NCBI RefSeq assembly: GCF_003065405.1
Contig: NZ_CP026947.1
Coordinates: 1,488,001 to 1,552,000, forward strand
DNA length: 64,000 bases
Source of the DNA: Corynebacterium yudongzhengii
GTDB lineage: Bacteria > Actinomycetota > Actinomycetes > Mycobacteriales > Mycobacteriaceae
Reading direction: 5' to 3'
The translations under genes and the position numbers were made by a program. How positions within the stretch are numbered: the first letter of the stretch is position 1; each line of letters begins with the position of its first letter. Of the stretch, positions 34,677-43,657 are shown in pieces. The notes beneath the pieces are model-generated. The model had not been told where the DNA came from and did not search any database. It worked only from the letters and a program-made list of their open reading frames with translations.

Positions 34677-35573
34677 ATGACCACGCGCAAGGACGTAGAC
34701 ACCGAGCTTAAAGACCTGACCACCGAGACTGCTGACATCGAGGAGTCGGTCGGCCGTGCCGGCAAGATCTTGATCTCTGCGCTCAATCGCGCCGTGCGCA
34801 TGCAGACCTCCGCGATCGATCCTTATCTGCGGGCCATGCGCCGCAGGAACCCGGAGGCGTCTCCGGCGGAGGTCCAGGAGATGCTCGATAAGCACTTCCT
34901 GCGGCTGGCGTCTGGTTCGGGCGGCGGTGCGGGCGCGGCAGCCGCGATCCCGGGCGTGGGGCTGATGACGGGCACCGCCGCCATCGCCGGCGAGTCGTTG
35001 ATCTTTCTGGATGCCGCCGCCTTCTTCACTATCGCGAGCGCGCGGCTGCGCGGCGTCGATATCGACGACCCCGAGCGGCGCCGCACGCTCGTGCTACTGG
35101 CGCTGCTCGGCGGGCAGGGCAACCAACTAGTCGAGGCCGTCGTCGGCGATCTGGAGCGCAACCCGAAAACCGGGGTGTTTTCGGCGGTCACCGCGGTGGG
35201 ACGCATGTCGGGCCCGCGCCTGCAGCCGCTGAACAACCGGCTGGTGCGGTTGGTGCTGAAGCGTTTCACCCGCAAGCTGATGCGTGGCTGGATCGGAAAG
35301 ATCATGCCCATGGGGGTGGGAGCTGTGGCGGGTGTGGTGCTCAACCGTCGATTAGCGCGCCGCATCATTGCGAACGTCGGCGAGTCCTTGGGCGCCCCGC
35401 CGGCGGAGTTTTCCACCCCTGCCCCGAAGCCTGCCGAGAAGAGGAAGCGCTCTTCGCGCTTCGGGTGGGCGAAACGCATCCTGCCGGGGCGGAAGAAGGA
35501 CACGGATATCGACGACGAAGCCACCGATCTCGACCGCCTCGCCTTGGATGCCATGGAGGCCGACAAGAAGTAG
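34677..35573 (+). CDS. EcsC-like hypothetical protein
   Basis: 298 residues from ATG 34677. A Gly/Ala-rich hydrophobic stretch (GSGGGAGAAAAIPGVGLMTGTAAIAGESLIFLDAAAFFTIASA, about 79-122) and a second (KIMPMGVGAVAGVVLNRRLARRII) resemble the EcsC family, which tends to be membrane-associated. The C-terminus is Lys/Arg-rich then acidic. Divergent from the esterase; upstream of odhA, as in related genomes. Function unknown. Confidence 0.75.
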   Translation: MTTRKDVDTELKDLTTETADIEESVGRAGKILISALNRAVRMQTSAIDPYLRAMRRRNPEASPAEVQEMLDKHFLRLASGSGGGAGAAAAIPGVGLMTGTAAIAGESLIFLDAAAFFTIASARLRGVDIDDPERRRTLVLLALLGGQGNQLVEAVVGDLERNPKTGVFSAVTAVGRMSGPRLQPLNNRLVRLVLKRFTRKLMRGWIGKIMPMGVGAVAGVVLNRRLARRIIANVGESLGAPPAEFSTPAPKPAEKRKRSSRFGWAKRILPGRKKDTDIDDEATDLDRLALDAMEADKK

Positions 35574-35769
35574 CGACTCCTTCCATGAATTCGGGGTGGA
35601 CTATGGCTTAGGTCGCGGTTTCAACCGTAGGATGGTGACCGGAATGGGCGCGAAGGGATTCTTTAAGCCCCTGGCCTGACTTATCCACGTGTGTCCAGCG
35701 CCCGTTAGGCTAGGGTTGAACATCACGAATCCCACAATTGTCAACGATGTAATGAGGAGTGCCTCTACT

Positions 35770-38700
35770 GTGAGCAGCGCTAGCACGTTCGGCCAGAACC
35801 AGTGGCTGGTCGACGATATGTACCAGCAGTTCAAGAAGGATCCGGACTCGGTCAGTTCGGAGTGGCGCGAGCTGTTCGAGAAGCATGGGGAGCCGCGCTC
35901 CGCGGCAGCGAAGAAGGACACTACTACCTCTTCGGCCTCCCAGCACTCCGCATCGTCCGATTCCTCTCAGGGCAATGACACCCAGGCTGGTGAGAAGGGC
36001 GTGAAGGCCGGCGCTACCGCGAAGGCCCCGAAGAAGCCGAAGACCGTCACCCCCGGTAACGAGGTCAAGGCCACCACCGAAGAGAAGGCCGCCAAGAAGG
36101 AGAAGCCGGCGAAGAAGGCCCCGCAGTCGCCGATGGCTAAGGCGAAGGACGCCCCAGAGGCAGGCGAGAAGCAGCTGAAGGGCATGTTCAAGGCCATCGC
36201 TAAGAACATGGAGGAATCCCTCGAGATTCCCACCGCGACCACCGTGCGCGACATGCCGGTGAAGGTTATGTGGGAAAACCGCCAGATGATCAACGATCAT
36301 CTCAAGCGCACCCGCGGCGGCAAGATCTCGTTTACCCACATCATCGGCTACGCCGTCGTGCGCGCCGTGATGAACCACCCGAGCCTGAACCTGCGCTACG
36401 AGCTCGGCGAGAAAGAGCGCCCGTACGCCATCACCCCGGAGCACATCAACCTGGGTCTGGCCATTGACTTAGAGCAGAAGGACGGCACCCGCGCCCTCGT
36501 CGTCGCCGCCATCAAGGAATGCGAGAAGATGGACTTCTCGGAGTTCGTCGAGGGTTACGACGATATCGTCTCCCGTGCTCAGGCGGGCAAGTTGAAGCTG
36601 GAGGACTACCAGGGGGTGACCATCTCCCTGACCAACCCGGGCGGCATCGGCACCCGCCACTCCATCCCCCGTCTGACGAAGGGCCAGGGCGCCATCATCG
36701 GCGTCGGCTCCATGGACTACCCCGCCGAGTTCGCTGGCACCGCGCCGGATCGCCTCGCCGATATGGGTGTGGGCCGCCTGCTGACTTTGACCTCCACCTA
36801 CGATCACCGCATCATCCAGGGCGCGGAGACCGGTGAGTTTTTGCGCACCATCTCCCAGCTGCTTGTCGACGACAAGTTCTGGGACCACCTCTTCGAGTGC
36901 ATGGGCGTGCCCTACGCCCCGATCCGCTGGGCGCAGGACCTGCCGAACACCGGCATCGACAAGAACACCCGCGTCATGCAGCTGATCGAGGCCTACCGCT
37001 CCCGCGGCCACCTCATCGCGGATACCAACCCGCTCGGCTGGCAGCAGCCGGGTCTGCCGATCCCGGATCACCGCGACCTGGATCCGGCCACCCACGGTCT
37101 GACGCTGTGGGATCTGGACCGCACCTTCAACGTCGGCGGCTTCGCCGGGCGTGAGACGATGACCCTGCGCGAGGTCATGCAGACCCTGCGCGAGGCCTAC
37201 ACGCTGAAGGTGGGCTCCGAATACACCCACATCCTCGACCGCGACGAGCGCGAGTGGCTGCAGGACCGCCTCGAGGCCGGCATGCCGAAGCCGACCAACG
37301 CCGAGCAGAAGTACATCCTGCAGAAGCTCAACGCCGCCGAGGCCTTCGAGAACTTCCTGCAGACCAAATACGTCGGCCAGAAGCGCTTCTCGCTGGAGGG
37401 CGCCGAGGCCCTCATCCCGATGATGGACGCCGTCATTGACACCGCCGCCGGCCAGGGTCTCGACGAAGTCGTCATCGGCATGCCGCACCGCGGTCGCCTC
37501 AACGTGCTGTTCAACATCGTCGGCAAGCCTCTGTCCGATATTTTCGAGGAGTTCGAGGGCCGCATGACCGGTGGCCAGGACGGCGGCTCCGGCGACGTGA
37601 AGTACCACCTCGGCGCCGAGGGCGAGCACATCCAGATGTTCGGCGATGGCGAGATCAAGGTCTCGCTGACCGCCAACCCCTCGCACCTCGAGGCCGTCAA
37701 CCCGGTCATGGTGGGTATCTCCCGCGCCAAGCAGGACCTGCTGGACAAGGGTGACGACGGCTACACCGTCATGCCCCTCATGCTCCACGGCGATGCCTCC
37801 TTCGCCGGACTCGGCGTGGTCCAGGAGACCATCAACCTGTCCCAGCTGCGTGGCTTCAAGGTCGGCGGTTCCGTCCACATCGTGGTGAACAACCAGATCG
37901 GCTTCACCACCACCCCGGATTCTTCGCGCTCCACCTACTACGCCACCGACCTGGCCAAGGGCTTCGATTCCCCGGTCTTCCACGTCAACGGCGACGACCC
38001 GGAGGCCGTCGTGTGGGTCGCGCAGCTCGCGACCGAGTACCGCCGCCGCTTCGGCAAGGACGTCTTCATCGACCTGATCACCTACCGTCGCCGCGGCCAC
38101 AACGAGGCCGATGACCCGACCATGACCCAGCCGGAGATGTACGAGCGCATCAACGATCGCTCCACCGTCCGCGAGAAGTACACCCAGGAGCTCTCCGGAC
38201 GCCACGACATCTCCGAGGAAGAGGCCGAGGCAGCAGCACGCGACTTCTCCGACCAGATGGAGTCCGTCTTCACCGAGGTCAAGGAATCCGAGAACGCCGG
38301 CCCGCAGGAGCAGACCGGCATCACCAGCTCCCAGGAGCTCACCCGCGGCCTGGACACCTCCGTGTCGCTGGAGTCGCTAAAGGCAATCGGCGACGCCTAC
38401 GCCAACCCGCCCGAGGGCTTCACCTACCACAAGCGCGTCAAGCCGATCGCGAAGAAGCGTCGCCAGTCCATCGACGAGGGCGGCATCGACTGGGCCTGGG
38501 CCGAGCTGCTGGCCTTCGGCACCCTCGCGGCCGAGGGCAAGACCGTGCGCCTCTCCGGTGAGGACTCCCGCCGCGGTACCTTCACCCAGCGCCACGGCGT
38601 CGCCTTCGACGCCGAGACCGGTGCCGAGTACAACCCGCTGAACGAGGCAGCCGCTGCCACCGGCAACGGCGGTAAGTTCATGATCTACAACTCGGCGCTC

Positions 38701-39549
38701 ACCGAGTACGCGGGCCTCGGCTTCGAGTACGGCTACTCCGTCGGCAACGTCGACGCCGTCACCGCCTGGGAGGCTCAGTTCGGCGACTTCGTCAACGGTG
38801 GCCAGACCATCATCGACCAGTACATCTCCTCCGGTGAGGCCAAGTGGGGCCAGCTGTCGAACCTGATCATGCTGCTGCCGCACGGCTACGAGGGGCAGGG
38901 CCCGGATCACTCGTCGGCACGTATCGAGCGCTTCCTGCAGCTCGCCGCGGAGGGTTCCTACACCGTGACCCAGCCGACGGTCCCGGCGAACTACTTCCAC
39001 CTGCTGCGTCGCCACGCACTGGGTTCGATGCGCCGCCCGCTGATCGTCTTCACCCCGAAGTCGATGCTGCGTAACAAGGCCGCCACCTCCACCGCCGAAG
39101 AGTTCACCGACGTGAAGAAGTTCCACTCGGTGATCAACGACCCGCGCCTGGTGGACCTCGACGGCAACAAGGTCGGCGACACCGACAAGGTCAAGACCGT
39201 CCTGCTCTGCTCCGGCAAGATCTACTGGGAGCTGGAGAAGAAGCGTGAGGAGCTCGGCCGCGAGGACGTCGCCATCGTGCGCATCGAGATGATCCACCCG
39301 ATCCCGTTCAACCGGATCAAGGACGCCCTCGATGCCTTCCCGAACTACGCGGAAGTCCGCTTCGTCCAGGACGAGCCGGCCAACCAGGGCCCGTGGCCGT
39401 TCCTCAACGAGCACCTGCCGAACCTCATCCCGGACATGCCGGCGATGAAGCGGGTCTCCCGCCGCCCGCAGTCCTCGACTGCGACCGGTATCGCGAAGGT
39501 GCACCAGCTCGAGCAGAAGGCTCTGCTTGAGGAGGCGTTCGAGGACTAA
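35770..39549 (+). CDS. odhA: 2-oxoglutarate dehydrogenase E1 fused to an E2-type acyltransferase domain
   Basis: 1259 residues from GTG 35770 (MSSASTFGQNQWLVDDMYQQF), the usual OdhA start; AGGAG is 11 bp upstream, and ATG 35752 is the alternative. An Ala/Lys-rich linker (about 45-135) takes the place of a lipoyl domain. Next is an acyltransferase domain with RTRGGKISFTHIIGYA and the catalytic TYDHRIIQGAETGEFL, then the thiamine-diphosphate E1 part (VIGMPHRGRLNVLFNIVGKP, LLHGDASFAGLGVVQET, VVNNQIGFTTTP, LLPHGYEGQGPDHSSAR). It catalyses the oxidative TCA-cycle step to succinyl-CoA in the PDH/ODH supercomplex. OdhI, its FHA-type inhibitor, is not in this window. Confidence 0.97.
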   Translation: MSSASTFGQNQWLVDDMYQQFKKDPDSVSSEWRELFEKHGEPRSAAAKKDTTTSSASQHSASSDSSQGNDTQAGEKGVKAGATAKAPKKPKTVTPGNEVKATTEEKAAKKEKPAKKAPQSPMAKAKDAPEAGEKQLKGMFKAIAKNMEESLEIPTATTVRDMPVKVMWENRQMINDHLKRTRGGKISFTHIIGYAVVRAVMNHPSLNLRYELGEKERPYAITPEHINLGLAIDLEQKDGTRALVVAAIKECEKMDFSEFVEGYDDIVSRAQAGKLKLEDYQGVTISLTNPGGIGTRHSIPRLTKGQGAIIGVGSMDYPAEFAGTAPDRLADMGVGRLLTLTSTYDHRIIQGAETGEFLRTISQLLVDDKFWDHLFECMGVPYAPIRWAQDLPNTGIDKNTRVMQLIEAYRSRGHLIADTNPLGWQQPGLPIPDHRDLDPATHGLTLWDLDRTFNVGGFAGRETMTLREVMQTLREAYTLKVGSEYTHILDRDEREWLQDRLEAGMPKPTNAEQKYILQKLNAAEAFENFLQTKYVGQKRFSLEGAEALIPMMDAVIDTAAGQGLDEVVIGMPHRGRLNVLFNIVGKPLSDIFEEFEGRMTGGQDGGSGDVKYHLGAEGEHIQMFGDGEIKVSLTANPSHLEAVNPVMVGISRAKQDLLDKGDDGYTVMPLMLHGDASFAGLGVVQETINLSQLRGFKVGGSVHIVVNNQIGFTTTPDSSRSTYYATDLAKGFDSPVFHVNGDDPEAVVWVAQLATEYRRRFGKDVFIDLITYRRRGHNEADDPTMTQPEMYERINDRSTVREKYTQELSGRHDISEEEAEAAARDFSDQMESVFTEVKESENAGPQEQTGITSSQELTRGLDTSVSLESLKAIGDAYANPPEGFTYHKRVKPIAKKRRQSIDEGGIDWAWAELLAFGTLAAEGKTVRLSGEDSRRGTFTQRHGVAFDAETGAEYNPLNEAAAATGNGGKFMIYNSALTEYAGLGFEYGYSVGNVDAVTAWEAQFGDFVNGGQTIIDQYISSGEAKWGQLSNLIMLLPHGYEGQGPDHSSARIERFLQLAAEGSYTVTQPTVPANYFHLLRRHALGSMRRPLIVFTPKSMLRNKAATSTAEEFTDVKKFHSVINDPRLVDLDGNKVGDTDKVKTVLLCSGKIYWELEKKREELGREDVAIVRIEMIHPIPFNRIKDALDAFPNYAEVRFVQDEPANQGPWPFLNEHLPNLIPDMPAMKRVSRRPQSSTATGIAKVHQLEQKALLEEAFED

Positions 39550-39556
39550 AGTTTCC

Positions 39557-39597
39557 GGGGTTTCCGGGGCTTATGGGTGCTTCCGGGTGCTTCCGGG
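39557..39597 (+). other. G-quadruplex motif directly after odhA
   Basis: Runs GGGG, GGGG, GGG, GGG, GGG with short spacers; the last three units are a GGGTGCTTCC tandem. It begins 8 bp after the odhA stop and lies just before its terminator. Confidence 0.65.
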
Positions 39598-39602
39598 TGC
39601 TG

Positions 39603-39654
39603 ACGCCCCGTTGAGGTGCTGATCTTAAGGTTGGTGCCTCGGCGGGGCGTTTTT
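39603..39654 (+). terminator. Rho-independent terminator of odhA
   Basis: ACGCCCCG at 39603-39610 pairs with CGGGGCGT at 39643-39650, with an inner GAGG/CCTC extension, followed by a run of T. Confidence 0.9.
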
Positions 39655-39830
39655 GCGTGCGCTTGTGGTTCGGTTTTGCGCTGTTCCTTGGACAAACGTG
39701 CATAGTTCGGTTGCGCTGTATTCCGAGGCCGGCCCGGCAGAAGGCGAGAGGCTTCACGGAAGGGGCTGATGAGGCGGATGGGGCCACCGAATGGCGATAC
39801 TGGGCACCTGCCGCTCTGCGCTTTCATGTT

Positions 39831-40143
39831 GCGCTTGCGCTGGTCGAAAGGAGCCTCTACTAAACGAGTCCCGCGAGGTCGAAAGGAAGAGCCCTTTCGA
39901 TACACCTCCCTTCGACCAGCGATAGCGCTGCATGGCGGGTCGGTCCGGGTAGACGGTGAGAGCCTCACGGGAGAGACCAGTGAGACGGATGGGACCACCG
40001 AGCGACGACACTAACCGCCTGCCCCTCCGAACCCCCATGCCGCGCTTGCGCTGGTCGAAATCACCCCGACAGAAACGAGTCCCACGAAGTCGAAAGGAGC
40101 ACCGTTTACGGGGTCCTTTCGTGAGGGTGAATTCGACTTCGCG
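39831..40143. repeat. Interspersed hairpin-repeat locus 4
   Basis: Two copies at about 39831-39930 and 40042-40143 (starts 211 bp apart) in the convergent gap 39550-40215. Each begins GCGCTTGCGCTGGTCGAAA and holds ACGAGTCCC, a central GTCGAAAGGA and a 3' TTCGAC arm; the first ends in a GCGATAGCGC-type palindrome. The linkers share GAGACGGATGGGACCACCGA-like text with loci 1 and 5. Confidence 0.8.
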
Positions 40144-40144
40144 C

Positions 40145-40189
40145 CCCTCCAAGCACCCGCGCCCTCCAAGCATCCGTGCCCTCCAAGCA
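40145..40189. repeat. 17-bp tandem repeat
   Basis: CCCTCCAAGCA occurs at 40145, 40162 and 40179, exactly 17 bp apart, between hairpin locus 4 and the end of the lipoprotein gene. On the minus strand it is G-rich (GCTTGGAGGG). Confidence 0.7.
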
Positions 40190-40215
40190 CCCCACCGCCC
40201 CGCACCCCAACGCAG

Positions 40216-40980
40216 CTAACCGTTCACCCCGCTAAAGCCGCCGCCGTCGTCGGAGTCGGAATCGCCGAGTTCGCCGGAGTCGGTGTCCGCCACGCCGACC
40301 CAGTCGGTGACGACTTCTGGGATCGTGGCGCCGTCGTCGATCTTTTCGGCCATCTCGTCGAGGTCCTGGGTGGTCACGAGTTTCGTGTAGTAGTCGAGGG
40401 CCTCGAGCTCCTCGCGGTCGAAGAGGGAGGAGTGGAACACCGGCACGACCTGCTGCGGCAGCTTTCCGTGCACCGGGGAGTCTTCGCACGCCTCGGCGCC
40501 GGACTGGTCGGTGGCGGTCACCCCGCCGGGCAGTGAGCGGCGGAAGGACTCGAAGGTCTCGATGGCGACCGTGGGATCGTGGGCGTGGGTGTCGGTGTCG
40601 GCGGATTCGACCTCGGCGACGAGGTCGCGTGCGCGGGAAGGGTCGGCCTGGTGCAAAAGATCGCCGGTGCAGCCGATGATGAAGTCGCTCGTTCGGGAAG
40701 CGACAGATTCTATCTGGTTCTCGTGGTCGCCCTCGTCAACGACCGTGACCTCCGCGTCCCGGCTCTCGCGGGCGAGCGCGCGAAGGTAGATTTCCGCCAT
40801 GATCTGTTGTTTGTCGGAAGTATCAGACACCGCGATGACCACGGGCCGCCCGCTCGCGTGGGCAGGTTCCCGGCCGGGTTCCGCAGCCGCGCAGCCCGTC
40901 AGTGTGGTGGCAATCAGCGCCAGCCCGGCGAGCAGGCGGACGGCCGAACGCGGGCGGCGCGTGCGGGGCGTGTGCTTCAC
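40216..40980 (-). CDS. Substrate-binding lipoprotein, OpuAC/ProX-like
   Basis: 254 residues. A basic N-terminus and hydrophobic stretch end in the lipobox LTGC (about residues 26-29), so a lipid-anchored exported protein is expected. The mature part (PVVIAVSDTSDKQQIMAEIYLRAL, ASRTSDFIIGCTGDLLHQ) resembles OpuAC-type glycine-betaine/choline binding proteins. No ABC permease or ATPase gene is near, so it may be an orphan binding protein. The C-terminus is Asp/Ser/Gly-rich. Confidence 0.8.
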   Translation of the reverse strand: MKHTPRTRRPRSAVRLLAGLALIATTLTGCAAAEPGREPAHASGRPVVIAVSDTSDKQQIMAEIYLRALARESRDAEVTVVDEGDHENQIESVASRTSDFIIGCTGDLLHQADPSRARDLVAEVESADTDTHAHDPTVAIETFESFRRSLPGGVTATDQSGAEACEDSPVHGKLPQQVVPVFHSSLFDREELEALDYYTKLVTTQDLDEMAEKIDDGATIPEVVTDWVGVADTDSGELGDSDSDDGGGFSGVNG

Positions 40981-41034
40981 GATTCAACTCCTTGCCGGTC
41001 GGTGCCCTGGCGGAGTCAGTCTACTATCGACGTC

Positions 41035-41631
41035 TTAGCGATCGAGATCTTCATCCTTCTCGGAGCGCTCGTCCGCGCGGTCTTCCAGACGAGCCTGGTT
41101 CTCGGTGGGCGTCGGCCCGGCGAATCCCATCTCCTCCGGGTGCTGGCGGCGCGGCTGGTCCGCCAGTCCCATATCGGCGATCATGTCGCGGGCGCGGGTG
41201 GCGTACTGCTCGGAGCACAGGACGTCGTAACGGCCGGCGACGATCGAGGTCTGCGAGGTAAAGTCACGCCGGCCGCCGGTCACACCGTAGGAGACGGCCG
41301 CCATGACGACACCGAAGATCGCACCCATGATCACGCCCCACAGGATCGGACCGAGTAGTGCCGGGCTGAAGATGCTGAGCAGCAGGCCGATGAACAGACC
41401 GATCCATGCACCCGAGGCCGCGCCGCAGAGCAGGACCTTCGGCCAGGTCAGCCGACCCAGGACGTTTTCCACCTGGATGAGGTCGACGCCGACGATGGAC
41501 AGGTGCTCGACGGGAAACTCGTTGTCGGACAGCGTATCGACGGCTGCCTGCGCCTTCTCATACGTGGTGAAGCTGCCGACCGGCCAGCCGGTGGGACGAG
41601 AGCGGTTCGGACGACGGTTGTTTACGGCCAT
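41035..41631 (-). CDS. General-stress-protein 17M-like membrane protein
   Basis: 198 residues from ATG 41631 (MAVNNRRPNRSR). The N-terminal motif VGSFTTYEKAQAAVDTLSDNEFPVEHLSIVG is the GSP17M/YflT-type domain, followed by two closely spaced hydrophobic segments (about 72-117). The tail is charged, rich in Glu, Asp and Arg. The family is stress-linked, function unclear. Confidence 0.82.
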   Translation of the reverse strand: MAVNNRRPNRSRPTGWPVGSFTTYEKAQAAVDTLSDNEFPVEHLSIVGVDLIQVENVLGRLTWPKVLLCGAASGAWIGLFIGLLLSIFSPALLGPILWGVIMGAIFGVVMAAVSYGVTGGRRDFTSQTSIVAGRYDVLCSEQYATRARDMIADMGLADQPRRQHPEEMGFAGPTPTENQARLEDRADERSEKDEDLDR

Positions 41632-41788
41632 ATGCGGGCAGAATCCTTTCCGGGTACGTGTGTCTTGGGGTTTCAGCCTACACAACACAAACGTGGCACC
41701 ATTTATTCCAACTTTTCCGTAACCCCGCGTAACCCCGCTTTTCGCTGCGTTCGGTTGGTTTAAGCCCCGGCGTTTAGACTGGCCAACC

Positions 41789-43081
41789 ATGAGTGCTGTT
41801 AGCCGGGTTTATGCCGGACGACTGGTCGGCCTGCAGGTCCGCGGCCCTGACTTCGCGGTGATCGGGCGGGTGCGTGACGTCGTCGTCATCATCCGTTCCC
41901 ACTCCGCCTCCCGCGCGTTGGGCCTGGTCGTCGAGCTGGCGAACAAACGCCGCATCTTCGTGCCCATGCTGCGCATCGCCGCCATCGAGCCGGGTGACGT
42001 AACCTTGTCGACGGGATCGGTGTCCATGCGCACGTTTATGCCGCGCACCACGGAGGTCACGGTGATGGGGGATATCGTCGGCTCCAAGGTGCATACCGAC
42101 GACCCCGACGTCGCCGACCTGCACGGCCGCGCCGTCGAGATCGCCGACGTCGAGCTCGAGCGCACCCGCACCCGCGACTGGGCCATCTCGCGCATCGCGG
42201 TCTTCGCCGAGCGCCCGAAGTTCGGCCGCTCGCCGCGCCTGCGCACCGTCGACTTCGAGCGGGTCGAGGGCCTGTCGGTCTCCGGCGCGGGCGAGGCCAC
42301 CCCGCTGGCGCAGACCATCGCGGAGTTCGACGACATGCATCCCACCGACATCGCGAACTTCATCAACGACCTCTCCCCCACCCGCCGCGGCCAGATCGCC
42401 CGCGAGCTCGACGACGAAAGGCTCGCCGACATCCTCGCCGAGCTTCCCGACGACGGCCAGGCCCAGATCCTCGGCACCCTGGACATCGAGCGTGCCGCGG
42501 ACGTGCTGGAGGAGATGGACCCAGACGATGCCGCCGACGTGCTCCAGGAACTCGAACACGACAAGGCCGAGGTCCTCCTCGAACTCATGGATCCGGAGGA
42601 ATCCGCCCCGGTGCGCCGCCTGATGAGCTTCGCCGACGACACCGTCGGTGCCCTCATGACCCCGGAGCCTCTCACCTTGACCCCGCAGACCACGGTGGCG
42701 GAGGCGCTGGCGCTCGCCCGGGACGAGGACCTGCCGACGTCGTTATCCTCCCTCATCTTCGTCGTGCGCCCGCCGACGGCCACCCCGACGGGGCGCTACC
42801 TCGGTTGCGTGCACCTACAGCGGCTGTTGCGCGAGCCGCCCTCGACGCTGATCGGCGGCATTCTCGACCCGGACTTCCCGCCGCTGTACGCGGACGATCA
42901 CCAGGAGACCGCAGGCCGCTACTTCGCGGCCTACAACCTGGTGTGCGGGCCGGTTCTCGACGAGGACGGCCACCTGCTCGGCGCCGTCGCCGTCGACGAC
43001 CTCATCGACCACCTGCTGCCCGAAAACTGGCGCGAAGAAGGCGTACGTCCCGATGACACGAGAAAGGTGAATCATGGCTGA
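41789..43081 (+). CDS. MgtE N-terminal/CBS-domain protein
   Basis: 430 residues, cytoplasmic. An N-terminal beta-rich PRC-like part (1 to about 160) precedes an MgtE-N helical domain (DDMHPTDIANFINDLSPTRRGQIAREL, then repeated ADVLEEMDPDDAADVLQELEHDKAEVLLELM), and a CBS pair (LMTPEPLTLTPQTTVAEALALAR ... DDLIDHLLPENW). It matches the Mg-sensing cytoplasmic half of MgtE without the transport domain. The last 8 bases overlap the DUF1003 gene, so the two are coupled; together they may form a split Mg transporter or sensor. Confidence 0.88.
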   Translation: MSAVSRVYAGRLVGLQVRGPDFAVIGRVRDVVVIIRSHSASRALGLVVELANKRRIFVPMLRIAAIEPGDVTLSTGSVSMRTFMPRTTEVTVMGDIVGSKVHTDDPDVADLHGRAVEIADVELERTRTRDWAISRIAVFAERPKFGRSPRLRTVDFERVEGLSVSGAGEATPLAQTIAEFDDMHPTDIANFINDLSPTRRGQIARELDDERLADILAELPDDGQAQILGTLDIERAADVLEEMDPDDAADVLQELEHDKAEVLLELMDPEESAPVRRLMSFADDTVGALMTPEPLTLTPQTTVAEALALARDEDLPTSLSSLIFVVRPPTATPTGRYLGCVHLQRLLREPPSTLIGGILDPDFPPLYADDHQETAGRYFAAYNLVCGPVLDEDGHLLGAVAVDDLIDHLLPENWREEGVRPDDTRKVNHG

Positions 43082-43643
43082 GCCCACCCGGAGTGATCTG
43101 ACCACGCCCGTCGGCACGCGGCGCCGCAGGCTGTTCCGCATCGACGACGAGTCCATCGGCGAGGCCGCCGAGACCGTCGCCCGGTTCTTCGGCACCGGCC
43201 GCTACCTCATGTGGCAGACGGTGGTCGTGGTCGTGTGGATCGCGCTGAACCTCGGCGGGTTCTGGTGGAACTGGGACCCCTACCCCTTCATCCTGCTCAA
43301 CCTGGCGTTTTCCACGCAGGCCGCCTACGCCGCCCCGCTCATCCTGCTCGCGCAGAACCGCCAGGAGGACCGCGACAAGGTCACGCTGGCGGCGGATCGT
43401 CGTCGTGACGAGCTCACCAAAGCCGACACCGAGTTCCTCGCCCGCGAGCTCGCCAGGGTGCGCCTGAACCTGGGTGATACCGTCACCCGTGACTACCTGC
43501 GTCGGGAACTCGACGACATGCGCAGCCTCATGGGACGCATCGAGGCAAAACTTGACGACGCCACCGCCGACGACTACCAGGCACCCGAGGATCTGCACGA
43601 GCCCATCCAGGGCGATCTTTCCGATAAGCAGGCGAAGCGATAG
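43074..43643 (+). CDS. DUF1003 membrane protein
   Basis: 189 residues with two hydrophobic segments (about 43-62 and 68-90, the latter containing PYPFILLNLAFSTQAAYAAPLILLAQNRQ, the DUF1003 signature), then a long helical cytoplasmic tail (LARELARVRLNLGDTVTRDYLRRELDDM). The ATG overlaps the MgtE-N gene (ATGGCTGA). This pair is conserved in actinobacteria. Confidence 0.9.
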   Translation: MAEPTRSDLTTPVGTRRRRLFRIDDESIGEAAETVARFFGTGRYLMWQTVVVVVWIALNLGGFWWNWDPYPFILLNLAFSTQAAYAAPLILLAQNRQEDRDKVTLAADRRRDELTKADTEFLARELARVRLNLGDTVTRDYLRRELDDMRSLMGRIEAKLDDATADDYQAPEDLHEPIQGDLSDKQAKR

Positions 43644-43657
43644 ACTCAAAAGCCATC

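Noticed and set aside
36469..38205. 578-residue open frame on the minus strand opposite odhA
   Set aside because: Antisense shadow of a strongly conserved enzyme; no recognisable domain, no ribosome site.
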